A stretch of DNA of 39,154 nucleotides from Monoraphidium neglectum (Eukaryota; Chlorophyta; Chlorophyceae; Sphaeropleales; Selenastraceae), in contig NW_014013480.1 in the NCBI RefSeq assembly GCF_000611645.1, positions 1 through 39,154 on the forward strand, in the 5' to 3' direction. The notes under the pieces were generated by a model, which was not told where the DNA came from, ran no database searches, and worked only from the letters and a program-made list of their open reading frames with translations. This document shows, one piece after another, positions 21,466 through 31,850 of the stretch. A program made the translations under genes and the position numbers. Position 1 is the first letter of the stretch; each line of letters begins with the position of its first letter.

Positions 21466-24030
21466 ATGTCTCTTCCCGAGCTGGGAGCAAGGCTGATAGG
21501 TGAGGGGCCACCTTAAGCTCCAGGTTTGGCTTCCAGCAGTGGCGAGGTACTTGCTTGGAGCGCAGACGAGCAGCAAAGCGCGCCCCGTACAGTACTTTGC
21601 GCGTGCGTCTGCGCGCCCTCGACTTGTCAAGTGTCCTCCCACCCCTGCCACCTGCTACTGGTTTGCCGACGCCAGATACGTCATCACTGGTCAGGCAGCC
21701 ACAAGCACGCCCTTTGCACCTTCACGCCCCATCACTGCCCCCCCATTAAAGAACGCCTGTTCCCATGTGTGCTCTCTGGCCGCAGTGCGCCGCTGCTCCG
21801 ACGGCAGTGCGCTCCCCATCATCACCACCCCGGGCGGCAAGCTGTTTGTGCTGTCCGAGGAGGGGCTGGAGTATGAGGTGGTCCTGCAGGCCGACAAGGG
21901 CTTTCCTGTGGTCCCAGCCAACATGGCCGTCGAGGTGGGCGGGGCGCCACGCACGCCCTCCTCCAGGCAGACCCCGGCCGCATGGCTCGATGCCGTCTCC
22001 GTCTCCTGCGCGCACCCCGCTGAAACCATTCATAGGCAGCGGGCGCGCTGAGGCTCCAGCGTATGCGTCCGCCCGACCTCACCCAACAGGCAGAGCTGAA
22101 GGTGGACGGCGAGGCAGTGGGGTACCTCAAGACGAATCTCTTGCCCAACTCGACCATTGTTTTCGAGGGGTTCTGCATAGCAGGTGCCTGCACCTTGCGC
22201 GGCGTGGCAGCCATGCGCGTTGCATGCTGCCATGATCAGTCGGACGACGGGGCCGCGGGTACCCCTGCGCAGATTGCACGCCGGCCCTTTCTGCTCTTCA
22301 ATTGAGTCGGCCGCCATGCGACCACCTGAATCCGCTGCAGCCAGCGAATATGGGGCAAGCACCTACCGCCGCTTCAAATTCTCAAAGGCGGACCCCTCCC
22401 AAGACATGGGGCCCCAGGTGAATTCTGCCGCACCAGCTGCAGGTGCCTGCTGCCCACGCAGCATGCTCGAAAAGGCCACTAGCGCGCGCCCCAGCTGCCA
22501 CACCACCAGTGGAAGCCGCCCATCCGCTTCACACCCATGCTTCGCGCGCCCCGACGCGCTGCCTGCCGCACGCTGTCATCTGCATGTCGTCTGACCTGCC
22601 AGCACGTATCCTGGAAGCCCAGCCCCGCGCTACAGCAACTGTGCCGACCCTGAAAGGCACCCAACCCCCACATGCACACGCACCCCCCCCTGCAGGTGAC
22701 TGATCCCGAGCAGATAAAGGCCGGCCGCATCACACTGGAGCTGCGCCGGTCGGTGGCTGCGGGGCTCAGGACGACGCCGCCGTCAGCGGGCGCAGTGGGC
22801 GGCGGCGCCGCTCTGGGGCACCTGCCCGAGGGCAAGAAGGTGGGGGGCGGTGGCGCGGCGCAGCGCTGGCCAGGGATGGGGGATGTGATTGGCCCTAACC
22901 TTGCTGCTGCCGCGAGGCGGTGGCCCTGATTCGACGCAAGAGCCGCAGCCGCTCCGCCGAAGCTCTCTGCTGCTGTGTACGAGGGCTATGTAGAGCTCGC
23001 AGGCGTTATCCGCGGCAGGGCCACACCCCACGTGTCCTCTGTGCACAGCCCTGCTGCTCGCCCGGCCCTCGTGCGACCCGCATGCGCAGTTCTTCCTGGC
23101 CCCCAGCCTCAAGACCGCCCAGGGCAACTCTGACTACAAGCAGGTCAACTGGTGCAAGACCGTGTACACCAAGGTGCAGCGAGGGGCTGCTGGGCAGGGG
23201 GTGGGACCCTCGATGCGGCATCCAGTCGTGTGCCCCGGGCTTTTGCGCCTGCGACATGCTGCTTGCGTTGGACCCTGCATGTGCTAGGCTCCCTACGGCA
23301 TGACCCGCCCCAAGCCTCTTGCGCACGCCCTCTTAATTGCAGGTGGCTACCCTGGGCGTGATGGAGCTGCGCTACGAGACGGCATCTACCCTCATGCTGC
23401 GCGGGCATCTAAACAAAGCGAACCCCGCACACAGGCAGCTGCTGCGCGGCAGCAGGGATCCCAGTGAGTGGAGGCTGCTGCCGCAGCGCCCTGTGGGCCG
23501 AGGCCCGCCTCATCAATGCCGCGTCGCATGCGCGGCGTTCAGCAGTGTGTATCAGATTGCGCTCCCGGTTGGCGTCAGGCCCTCGCCTGCCGTGCCCCTC
23601 ACAAACTCCCTGCCAACGCCGTGCACACGCCTGGCTGCCCCGCCTGGGCGGCCCAACCGCAGCCGTGCTGGCGCTGCTGGGAGACAGCGACGACGAGGGC
23701 GAGGATCAGCACAGCCGGGCTGCGCGCGGCGGCGCGCGGCGGCCGGCCGCGCCGGCGCCAGGCGTCAAGCGCGAGCGCGGCGCCGAGAGCGGGGGGGCGC
23801 GTGTCAAGTCCGACGGGGGGCGCGTCAAGCGGGAGCCAGGGCTGGGCGGTGGCAGCGCGTTCCTGGACCTGACCAAGCCCCAGGAGGTGCCTTTGAGGGT
23901 GGGGGGCCGCGAGGTCAAGGCCGACGAGATCGCGGTGTGCGACCTGCTGGACTCTGACGGCGAGCAGGAGGGCGCGGCGCCACGGTGGGAGGTGCGCAAG
24001 CGGCAGGCGGTGGACCTGGAGGGCGCGTGA
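21466..24030 (+). CDS. Tandem paralog B: DUF7918-like domain protein with SUMO-motif tail
   Basis: Eight exons, all in phase: 21466-21499, 21786-21934, 22090-22183, 22341-22417, 22696-22839, 23090-23173, 23343-23463, 23663-24030; 356 residues. It starts MSLPELGARLI, then VRRCSDGSALPIITTPGGK, LSEEGLEYEVVL, LKVDGEAVGYLK, FEGFCIA, STYRRFKFSKADPSQDMGPQ, IKAGRITLEL, LGHLPEGKKFFLAPSLKT and LGVMELRYETASTLMLR. The tail starts with an acidic LLGDSDDEGED, then has GVKRERG, RVKSDGG, RVKREPG, FLDLTKPQ and IAVCDLLDSDGEQE. The VKxE runs fit the SUMO acceptor consensus; FLDLT and VCDLLDSD fit SUMO-interacting motifs. No enzyme motif, signal peptide or membrane segment is seen, so a nuclear or cytosolic binding protein is likeliest. 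The tail is the best kept part among the three copies. Its exon 7 is the most divergent of the three. Confidence 0.8.
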
Positions 24031-24874
24031 GCGAGGGCGCACGAGCGGCCTTCGATGCTACTTGCACAAGCACGGTGCTAAGATTAGCTGCTGGGCTGCC
24101 TTATTGATTATGTTGACTTTTGTGTTTGTTACGTCCCAACCATGAACGCTGTGACCTGTCACCCATCCCGCAAGAAAATGTTGTCCTGCAACTCGCGTTT
24201 TGCACAGCTTCCTTCCTCTCTGTTGAGCGGTTGTGTAACTGCGTTCCTGTGACATGGCAACTTGGCGTTTTGCCAGTCGTCGTCCCCGTTGTCTCCAGCA
24301 TGTTGACTATTGACCTGCTGCCAACACCTCTGCCAAAGTGGTCAGGGTGGTATTTCAGGCATCCATTTGCGCTGCATTGTCCAAAAAGAAGCTCAGCTGT
24401 CCGCAGGCATGGCAGTCCAGCCGCCTTGGCGTACCACACCTGTTTGATTTGCGATGCAGTCCCTTCTCGGCAATCATGGCTGCCGGGTCCAAAAAGCAAG
24501 TGTCAATCAGAGTGCGAACAGCGGGCAAGGTCAAGCTACCACGCATGCATGCCTGCCTGGGTGTCAGGTGGTGAGAGAGAAATTGGGAACAGCACTCAAT
24601 ATGGGGTGGACTTGCAAGGGGTAAAGGCATGCCGGTCATGGGGATACTCCTGCAAACGGATTCGTGCGGCGAGTGTGAGCAGCTGTTCAGCTGTCACCAC
24701 GGCTGCTGTTACTGTGACCCAGCGCGGTGTCCAATGCTGTGGGCCGTACCAGGGCCTCATTCTCTGTGTTTCGAGTTTTCCGATTACGTTTGCATAGAAT
24801 CAGCAGCGTCCATCGGTCCCGCGCGGTGGCTAATTACAAACCATCTGTAGATCAATCGCAAGCGGTGTCCCAGC
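24031..24874 (+). other. Spacer between paralogs B and C
   Basis: About 0.84 kb. It holds a TGTAA at 24234-24238 for B and should hold the promoter of C. No further gene or clear repeat was seen. Confidence 0.45.
24234..24238 (+). other. TGTAA polyadenylation signal of paralog B
   Basis: TGTAA about 200 nt after the stop of paralog B. Confidence 0.45.
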
Positions 24875-25731
24875 ATGTCGCTTGCGTCACTAGGAGTCAA
24901 GTTGACGAGTGAGACAAGGAAGGCATGCGCAGAGCACCCCAGACTGCGCCAAGCGCTCACTGGACGTGCGCCGCTTTGCGCTGCCTCTCCCTGGCCTGCG
25001 CCTCGGCCGGACCCACAGCATGTCGCAGCCACTGTGCGCCACAGCTACCATGCAGCATCGGGCTGCCACCAGAGCACAAATTTCGCCCGGAGCAGCACAC
25101 CGCGGCCCCTCAAATGCTGCCCCATCCTGCCACCCTGCACCCGCAGTACGGCGCTGCGTCGATGGCGCCCCGCTGCCCGTGCTCACTACCCCGGGCGGCA
25201 AGCATTACGTTATATCCGAGGAGGGCTGCGAGTACGAGGTAGAGCTGCAGACTGGCCCCACGTTTCCTTTAGTCCACCACCCCACAGTGCTGCGGGTGAG
25301 CGCCGCGCTTTGCCGCCCGCGGCCGCAGGCAACGCTGCATGGCGACGACAGCAAGTTGGCCGCTCTGCGACACGGCCATGGGCTTCTGTCAGGCGGCCCA
25401 AGATGTCATGCGCAATGCACAGTCGAAAAGGCAACAGGCACCAGCGACGCTGCTACCGCGCCGGCATGCATGTGTGAGTTGCGCCTGATCAGGCACGGCC
25501 CGCTCCTGGTACCCGTGCAGGCCTCCCTGTACGTAGACGGGCAGCCAGTGGGCTACAACTACCCCAAGCTGAAGCCCAATAGCAGCTATGTGTATGAAGG
25601 GTTCTGCATCTCCGGTGGGGGCGCGTGCAGCCAACCTGTGTGCACCATGTTCGTGGGGTGTAGTGGGCGTGTGCGGGCGGTGCCGCGCGTGGACATTTGC
25701 GTTCTTTTGTGGTAATTCATGCGATTATGGT

Positions 25732-25766
<35 letters not shown>

Positions 25767-27819
25767 CGTGCGCATGCAAGCATGAGCAAGCGCTTTTTGC
25801 TACGCACGCGTGAGTGTTTGGGGATTGACATTGGTCACGCTCCACCTTGGTGCGTGCAGAATTTGGACTCGGGCGCTGCAGAAGCCTGCGTGCCCAAGCA
25901 AACACATTGCAGGGGCGCCCCACCCCACTGCGGCACACTGCTTCTATGCGTGCCCCAGGCATGCACACATCACTCCTGGTTCACACCTGCCCTGCATCTC
26001 AACCTCTCCCCCCCTGCAGCCAGCGAGCATGGGGCAAGCACCTACCGCCGCTTCAAATTCTCCAAGGCAGACCCCTCCCGAGACATGGGGCCTCAGGTGC
26101 GTTCCCCCGTAAGCCCCTCTCCTCCCCAGCAACACAAAGGGCTGCTGATGTGCCGCACACAGGTACAGCTCGTGGCCCAGCCCCACAGCCGGCAAGCCAC
26201 ATGGCCCGCCGCCCGCTGCATCTCCCAAATACGACAGAAGCAGCCCTGCTGACTGGCGGTCTGCCCTTTCCAGACCTCGCCTTCTGTCCCCAATCGATTG
26301 CGGCGACAGGTCAATGACCCAGAGCACATCAAGGCCGGCCGCATTACGGTCAAGATTGCAAGAGCATTGCCGCTCGGCACAAGGAGCGGCCCGATAATGA
26401 CAGGCGTCGAGTCCGGCGGCGGCAACGGCGGCGGCGCGGCGCTGGGACACCTGCCCGAGGGGAAGAAGGTGGGGCCGGTGGCGCGCGACCGGGGCAGCTG
26501 CCGCACACTCACTCGACGCACGCCAGTCCTCCAGGCCGCGGCCGGGGAAACCGGCCCGAGGTTTCCCCGGCGTCCCACTGCGCACGCGAACCCAACCGTT
26601 GCCCCTTGCGCTGCACCACCGCTCGGCTGCCGCCCCTGCGCCTCCTGTTGCCTCCCTGCCTGCCCCCAGTTCTTCCTGGCGCCAAGTCTCAAGACCGCGC
26701 AGGGGCAGCAGGAGACCAAGGCCACCATGTGGAGCACCACCACCTACCAAACGGTGGGAGCGCTCGCTGCAGACCAAAGCAGGCACCAAGCACATCCCCT
26801 GGGAGGGCCATCACGTGCTGTGCACCACACCCCCCTTTGCGGAGGGAGACCGGTGCTTTGGTGTGGTGCTTTGGGCCTGTTGGACCGAGCACATTAATGA
26901 GCAAGGCCCCGAGGGCCCCCGCCCGGGGGGCGAACGAGGGAGTGGTAAGGTCTGCGGCGCGAGCCGTGCGCCCTGCGGTTGCACGTGAAGGTGGGCAGGC
27001 GGTCCGCCTGCTGCCTTCGCATGTTTTGCGCGTGCAACGCCAGCACCCTGCCCGTGCTGCCGCCCGTGCAGGTGGAGACTTTGGGCGTGGCGGAGCTGCG
27101 CTACGAGACGGCGTCCACTCTCATGCTGCGCAAGGCCCTGGACAAGGACAACCCCGCACACAGGCAGCTGCTGCGCGCCAGCCGGGACCCCAGTGAGTGC
27201 AGACTGCTGCATGCGCGATGTCACAGAGGGGCAGGGCGCTGCGGGGCCCGGCGCACTTCGTGCTGTCGCTGCTGGCTTGAGGCCCTCAGATGCGGCGAAG
27301 TCAGGGGGTATGCCACCTGCCTGCTGGCGAGACTTTCTGAGGCTGGCTGTGCAACCACTGCGTGTCAATGCAGCCGTGCTGGCCCTGCTGGGCGAAGACG
27401 GCGACGAGGGAGGCCGGGCGCAGCCACTGCGCGAGCGGCAGGCCCGCAGCCCGGGCGCCCGGGCCGGCGCCGGCGGCGGGGGCGGGGCCAAGGCGGCCGT
27501 CAGCGTGAAGCGTGAGCGCGGCGCGGCTGGGGCGGCAGCTGCTGCGGCGGCGCACGGCACGCGGGTCAAGCGGGAGCACGGCGCTGGCGGGGGCGGCGGC
27601 GGGGGCGGCGGTGGTAGTGGCGATGGTGGCAGCGGCGGCAGCGTGTTTCTGGACCTGACCAAGCCCCAGGACATGCCTTTGAGGGTGGGGGGCCGCGAGG
27701 TGCAGCGAAACGAGATCGCGGTGTGCGACCTGCTGGACTCTGACGGCGAGGAGGGGGCACGGGCGCCGCGGTGGGAGGTGCGCAAGCGGCAGGCGGTGGA
27801 GATCACTTCCAGGGTGTGA
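24875..27819 (+). CDS. Tandem paralog C: DUF7918-like domain protein with SUMO-motif tail
   Basis: Eight exons in phase: 24875-24908, 25147-25295, 25521-25614, 26020-26096, 26310-26468, 26670-26753, 27072-27192, 27374-27819; 387 residues. Exon lengths 34, 149, 94, 77, 84 and 121 are the same as in B; only the fifth (159 against 144) and the last differ. It starts MSLASLGVKLT, then IRRCVDGAPLPVLTTPGGKHYV, SEEGCEYEVEL, LYVDGQPVGYNY, YEGFCIS, STYRRFKFSKADPSRDMGPQ, IKAGRITVKI, LGHLPEGKKFFLAPSLKT and LGVAELRYETASTLMLR. The tail begins LLGEDGDEGG and carries a longer Gly/Ala linker, SVKRERG, RVKREHG, FLDLTKPQ and IAVCDLLDSDGEEG, and ends in a changed C-terminus, VEITSRV. Intron 3 holds a GT microsatellite. 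Function unknown; same inferred role as A and B. Confidence 0.8.
25731..25777. repeat. GT microsatellite in paralog C intron 3
   Basis: TGTGTATG followed by an almost pure (GT)n and GCACGTGCGCATGC. Confidence 0.9.
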
Positions 27820-29083
27820 CGCCCTCTGTGGGCTTTGAGGTGTTTGTTCGAAAAAACCATGATGTCAAAGCTCAACTGAATGCATGTTTCACGCGGTGTG
27901 CTGCCCTGCTGGTGGTCTGCCTAGGGCGAGCTGCTTTCTCACAACCCTGAAGTCCATTGTGAGGGCTTTGACGGCGGCACCCACACGATCGGGTTCATGC
28001 AGCGGCCCCTGCTGCATCGCAGCGCTGCTGGACTGTGATCTGCGAAACGAGTATTGTTTCAGAGCTGCGGCTGCCTGCGCCACCGTGCTGCTTTTCAAGG
28101 CACCACTACTTGTCTGCACCAACTTGGGCTCAGGCGCGCTGGGATGGCGCAGAACCCACCACAGTCATCGCGGCGTTGCATACATTTGTGTGCCCTTGGT
28201 GGAGCTGTGGCAGCTTTGGACAGCCAGACAATGGCGGCACGTGCTCGTCAACTTAGCTTCACGCAGTGCCAGGCAGGCGCTGTACTTGGTAGGTGATTGA
28301 CTTCAATGATCCTCGGCATGGCAGCCCCGCCGGAAGCGCCGTCATGTCTCCTTCTGCGTTGACCAGCTCGTCCATGGGCTCGTCCTTGGTTTGGCACGTG
28401 ACTGCGCGGTCATTTGCGGCAGGCGGTGGGTTGGATGGGTTAAAGCGTGCTGTAAACTCTGTCACAGGGGGGGCAGGTCCACGAAGCAGTTGACACTAGT
28501 TGTAATCAGCTGCGGACACCAGTGCGACCGTGCCAGGATGCAAGTGAAAATCCCGGAGGGCCGCATACGCGCTTGTCTTGCACAACGGTTCATTGCATTC
28601 ATTCTCGGAAAGTTTCTCGGCACATTCCGCGCATACCTCTGCCTCGCACGCACATCAGCTGCGTCGTCGCAGAGGCGCTCCACCCCTTCCCCGCGGTTGG
28701 ATCTGTTAAGGGTTACCACTTTCTTGTGCCATATCCTGTAGTTGTCAATAGTGCAGGTGAGAGCCATCTCCACCCGTCAAACATGCGCGCGCAGATTGGT
28801 TCATTGGTGGGGCCTTCACGCCCCGTCTCTGGTATCCGCAGATGCGCATGCAGCGGCACGCATTCTTGCTGCATGCGTGTACGGTGACAAGTGGTCCCAG
28901 GAGGACAACATGGCGGCGGCCCATGCGCCGCCAGTCACCAGCCCCAGCGGAGCTGGTGACAAGAGAGCGCACCCGCTTACGCCTCCACCGGTTCCACCCC
29001 CACGCAGGCCCTGGTCGCTCCTTGATTGACCAATCAATCCCCCAGCCCAGCGCAACACGCGCGGCAGCCGCACGGGAGCAGCA
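27820..29083. other. Intergenic region between paralog C and the Gly-rich gene
   Basis: About 1.26 kb. A TGTAA occurs only at 28451. Short open stretches on both strands near 28.3 kb lack an ATG-started, spliceable context, so no gene is called. The right end should be the promoter of the Gly-rich gene. Confidence 0.4.
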
Positions 29084-30933
29084 ATGCGGGCTGCTGTACT
29101 GGCCCTGCTTGCTCTGGTCCTCGCAGCTGAGGCCAACGCTTCAGGTGGGCGTTGGGCCATGCTCTTCTCGCCTTATGGACGCAACGCCCCTCGCCTGCTG
29201 CTTCGGCGCTTCGAAGAATCACTTCCTCGACAGAACGCAGTCGGCGCTCAGCCCTTCCTGCAGTTGAAAATGCGACCCACTCACTTGTCGCGTCGCTTGA
29301 TGCCAACCCACCCCCATCAGGTGGGCGCCTGCTGCAGGCCGCAGACAGCGCCAAGGCGGTCGATGGCGCCCAAAGCGCGGCGGCCGCGAAGGACGCAAAG
29401 GAGGACAAGAAAGTTGACCAGGCCTTCCCGGGCGGCTGGGGGGGCATGGGCGGCGGCATGGGTGGCGGCCGGCCCGGCTTCGGGGGCGGCATCCCCGGCT
29501 ACAGCACCCCTCCGCTCGGCGGCTTTGGGGGCGGCGGCGGCTTTGGCGGCGGCGGCGGCGGCTTCGGGGGCGGCCGCCCCGGCGGCTTTGGCGGCGGCGG
29601 CCCGTCCGGCGGCTTTGGCGGGCTCGGCGGCGGTCTGGGTGGGGGGCTGGGCGGCGGCTCTGTCCGCGACCGTGCGCAGCAGGCCATAGACCAACGCCTG
29701 CAGGGGCGCTTCGGCGGCGGCGGCGGCTTCGGCAACAACGGCGGCGGGCTGTTCGGCGGCGGCGCGGCCAACCAGCAGCCCGGCGGCCTGTTTGGCGGCG
29801 GCGGCCTCGGCGGGTCTGCCGGTCTGTCTCCCATCGCCCAGCCCGGCGGCTTTGGCGGCTTCGGCGCCCAGCAGGGCAACCCTTTCGGCGGCGGCCGTGG
29901 TGACCGGCAGCAGCAGAACCCCTTCACCGGCCGCCCGCAGATGCCAGGCTTTGGCGGCCTGAACGCTGGCGTCCCCCCGGGCGCGGTGCGCCCAGCAGGG
30001 CTGGGCGGCCTCGGCAACGGGTTCGGCAACAACGGCGCCTTCAACGGCGGCAACCCCTTCAACAACGGCGGCGCCTTCAACGGCGCCGGCTCCCTGCCCG
30101 GCCTCGGCGGTGGCCGCGCCAACGGCCTGGGCGTCGGCACGCGCCTCTATGACCGCTCCATCCTCTCGGGCCTCCTGCCGAGTGCGCCGTCGCGCAACAG
30201 CGGCGGCGCGCTGCGGCCGCTGTCGGCCGACGCCGCGCGGTTCAGCCAGTCGTTCGCGTCCGCAGACGCGCGGTCGGTCGGCCGCAGCATGATCTTCGGC
30301 CAGATCAACTCCGAGGCCGCGGCGCAGGGCATCGTCGATGCGGCCGCCGCCGGCCGCCGCGGGCGCATCAGCGACTCCCTCGCGTACGCCGCCGCCGAGA
30401 GCAACAGCGTGCGGCCGCTGTCGACGCTCTTCAGCCGCTCCGCGTCGTTCGCGCTCTCGCGCGGCCAGGTCAACCCCTTTGCGGACGCGACGGCCGACGC
30501 GTTCGTCGCTGCGCGCGGCCGCGGCTCGCTGCGCAACTTTGGCCTCGCCATGGCCGACGCCTGCACCAGCAGCGGCGGCGACGGGCAGTACGCGTACGGC
30601 CAGGCCATGGCGCGCGCGGTGGCGCAGGGCGGCGACGGGCAGGCGGCCGTGGCCGAGGCGACGGCCGAGGTGTTCTGCAGCGGCCGCAACGACTATGCGA
30701 CCGCGTGGTCGTCCGCCTTTGCCGTCGCGCTGAACCAGGACAAGAACGGCTGCCTCGTGCTGTCCAAGGCGCGCGCCCTCGCGACGGCCAGCTGCGGCGG
30801 CGGCGCGTTCAACGCCAACGCCGACAGCGCCTCGACGTCCAAGGTCCTCGGCTTCTGCGGGCTGCTGCCGCCGGGCACCGTGAACTTCGGCTTCAACTCG
30901 GCCGACGGCGGCTCCAACAGCTTCAGCGGCTAG
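29084..30933 (+). CDS. Secreted Gly-rich / Ala-repeat structural-type protein
   Basis: Two exons, 29084-29144 and 29321-30933, splice in phase (TCA G/GT) to 557 residues. MRAAVLALLALVLAAEANAS is a clear signal peptide. A short charged stretch (SAKAVDG to AKEDKK) leads to about 240 residues of GGF/FGGG repeats with Asn, Pro and Gln, from roughly residue 60 to 300. The C-terminal 255 residues are a different kind of sequence: Ala/Ser-rich, with recurring short-period patterns such as FASADARS, SLAYAAAES, DATADAFVAA, GLAMADACTS, GQAMARAVAQGG and ALATASCGGG, roughly every 28-35 residues, with five cysteines. This looks like an extracellular or cell-wall structural protein; the Ala repeat half is somewhat spidroin-like in composition only. 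No enzyme motif is seen. Codon use is strongly GC-ending in the repeat. Unspliced reading from 29152 is possible but loses the signal peptide. Confidence 0.75.
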
Positions 30934-31850
30934 TTACACCTGCTAGTTACACCCGCCCCCCCGCTGGGCAACCAACAAGCGCGGGTGCCCGTCCGGCGTG
31001 GCGGCCGCCGCCCTGGTGTGCACGCTGGTGTGGGGCCAGAAGAAGCCACCTACCGGAATTGCTCTGGCTCTGGCTGCGGTTTCGTGCGGGGCCAAGGCGG
31101 GCGCCTTACAGGGGTTTGGAATGGCCATGCATTGATTTGCGTGCACACGGAGGGTCTAGGACACTGCTCAGTGCCTCGGCACAGACACATGTGTGCTCTC
31201 ATTACACATCATCGTCAACAACGATGCCAAATACCATCAGCAAACTGTCTAGTCGCTGCGCCGACAACCCTTTGGCGAGTCCCTCGCTGAACAAGCGGCT
31301 GGGCTCAAGCTGCCCCTGCCAGAGCGCACCTCTCACCCACAACGCCGCCGCGATAGCGAGGCATATCCAGGCACTAGGGGCGGGCCGCTGCACCACGCAC
31401 GCCCGCCACACGTAGGTCGCGGCGTGCGCGTGCACCCCGCCGAGGTCTCCTCAACCCCGATTGCCGGCTGAGCAAGCCGCGCCAGCGTGCCGGGCAAGAA
31501 TCCGCACCCTTTTGCAAGCATGATGGCTGATATGTTGCCCATTGTTGATGTTTTGGACATCTCAATACAAAAAGATCGTCTTATGTGGAGTTTGCACCTT
31601 CTCACCTGTAATAAGTCATTACTTGGCAATCGCAAGTCTTCACATTGGGCGCTGCATATATGTATTACACAGAGTTGGGCGGTGTGGCAGCCACAGCAGC
31701 ACGGCCTGCGTGCGTGTGTGCGTCAAGGCCGCCAACTTGCCCCTGGGCACGGGCCCGTGCAAAACTGGTGGCTGCAGGCAACACGGCAGGGTTCAGAAGA
31801 CAGGGGACCAGCAAAGTGGGAGCAGACGGGCCTTGACCCTCTGCAGACAG
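30934..31850. other. Convergent intergenic region
   Basis: About 0.92 kb between two 3' ends. Plus-strand TGTAA at 31607-31611 and minus-strand TGTAA (TTACA on plus) at 31665-31669 are candidate poly(A) signals for the left and right gene. No other gene seen. Confidence 0.45.

Noticed and set aside
28259..28465. Minus-strand open stretch with an acidic run (KDEPMDELVNAEGD)
   Set aside because: It looks slightly protein-like but has no linked exons, no family match I can name and no clear start or splice context.
29499..30140. Proline-rich open frame antisense to the Gly-rich gene
   Set aside because: It is the mirror of the Gly codons on the plus strand; the plus strand has a signal peptide, an intron and a coherent C-terminal half.
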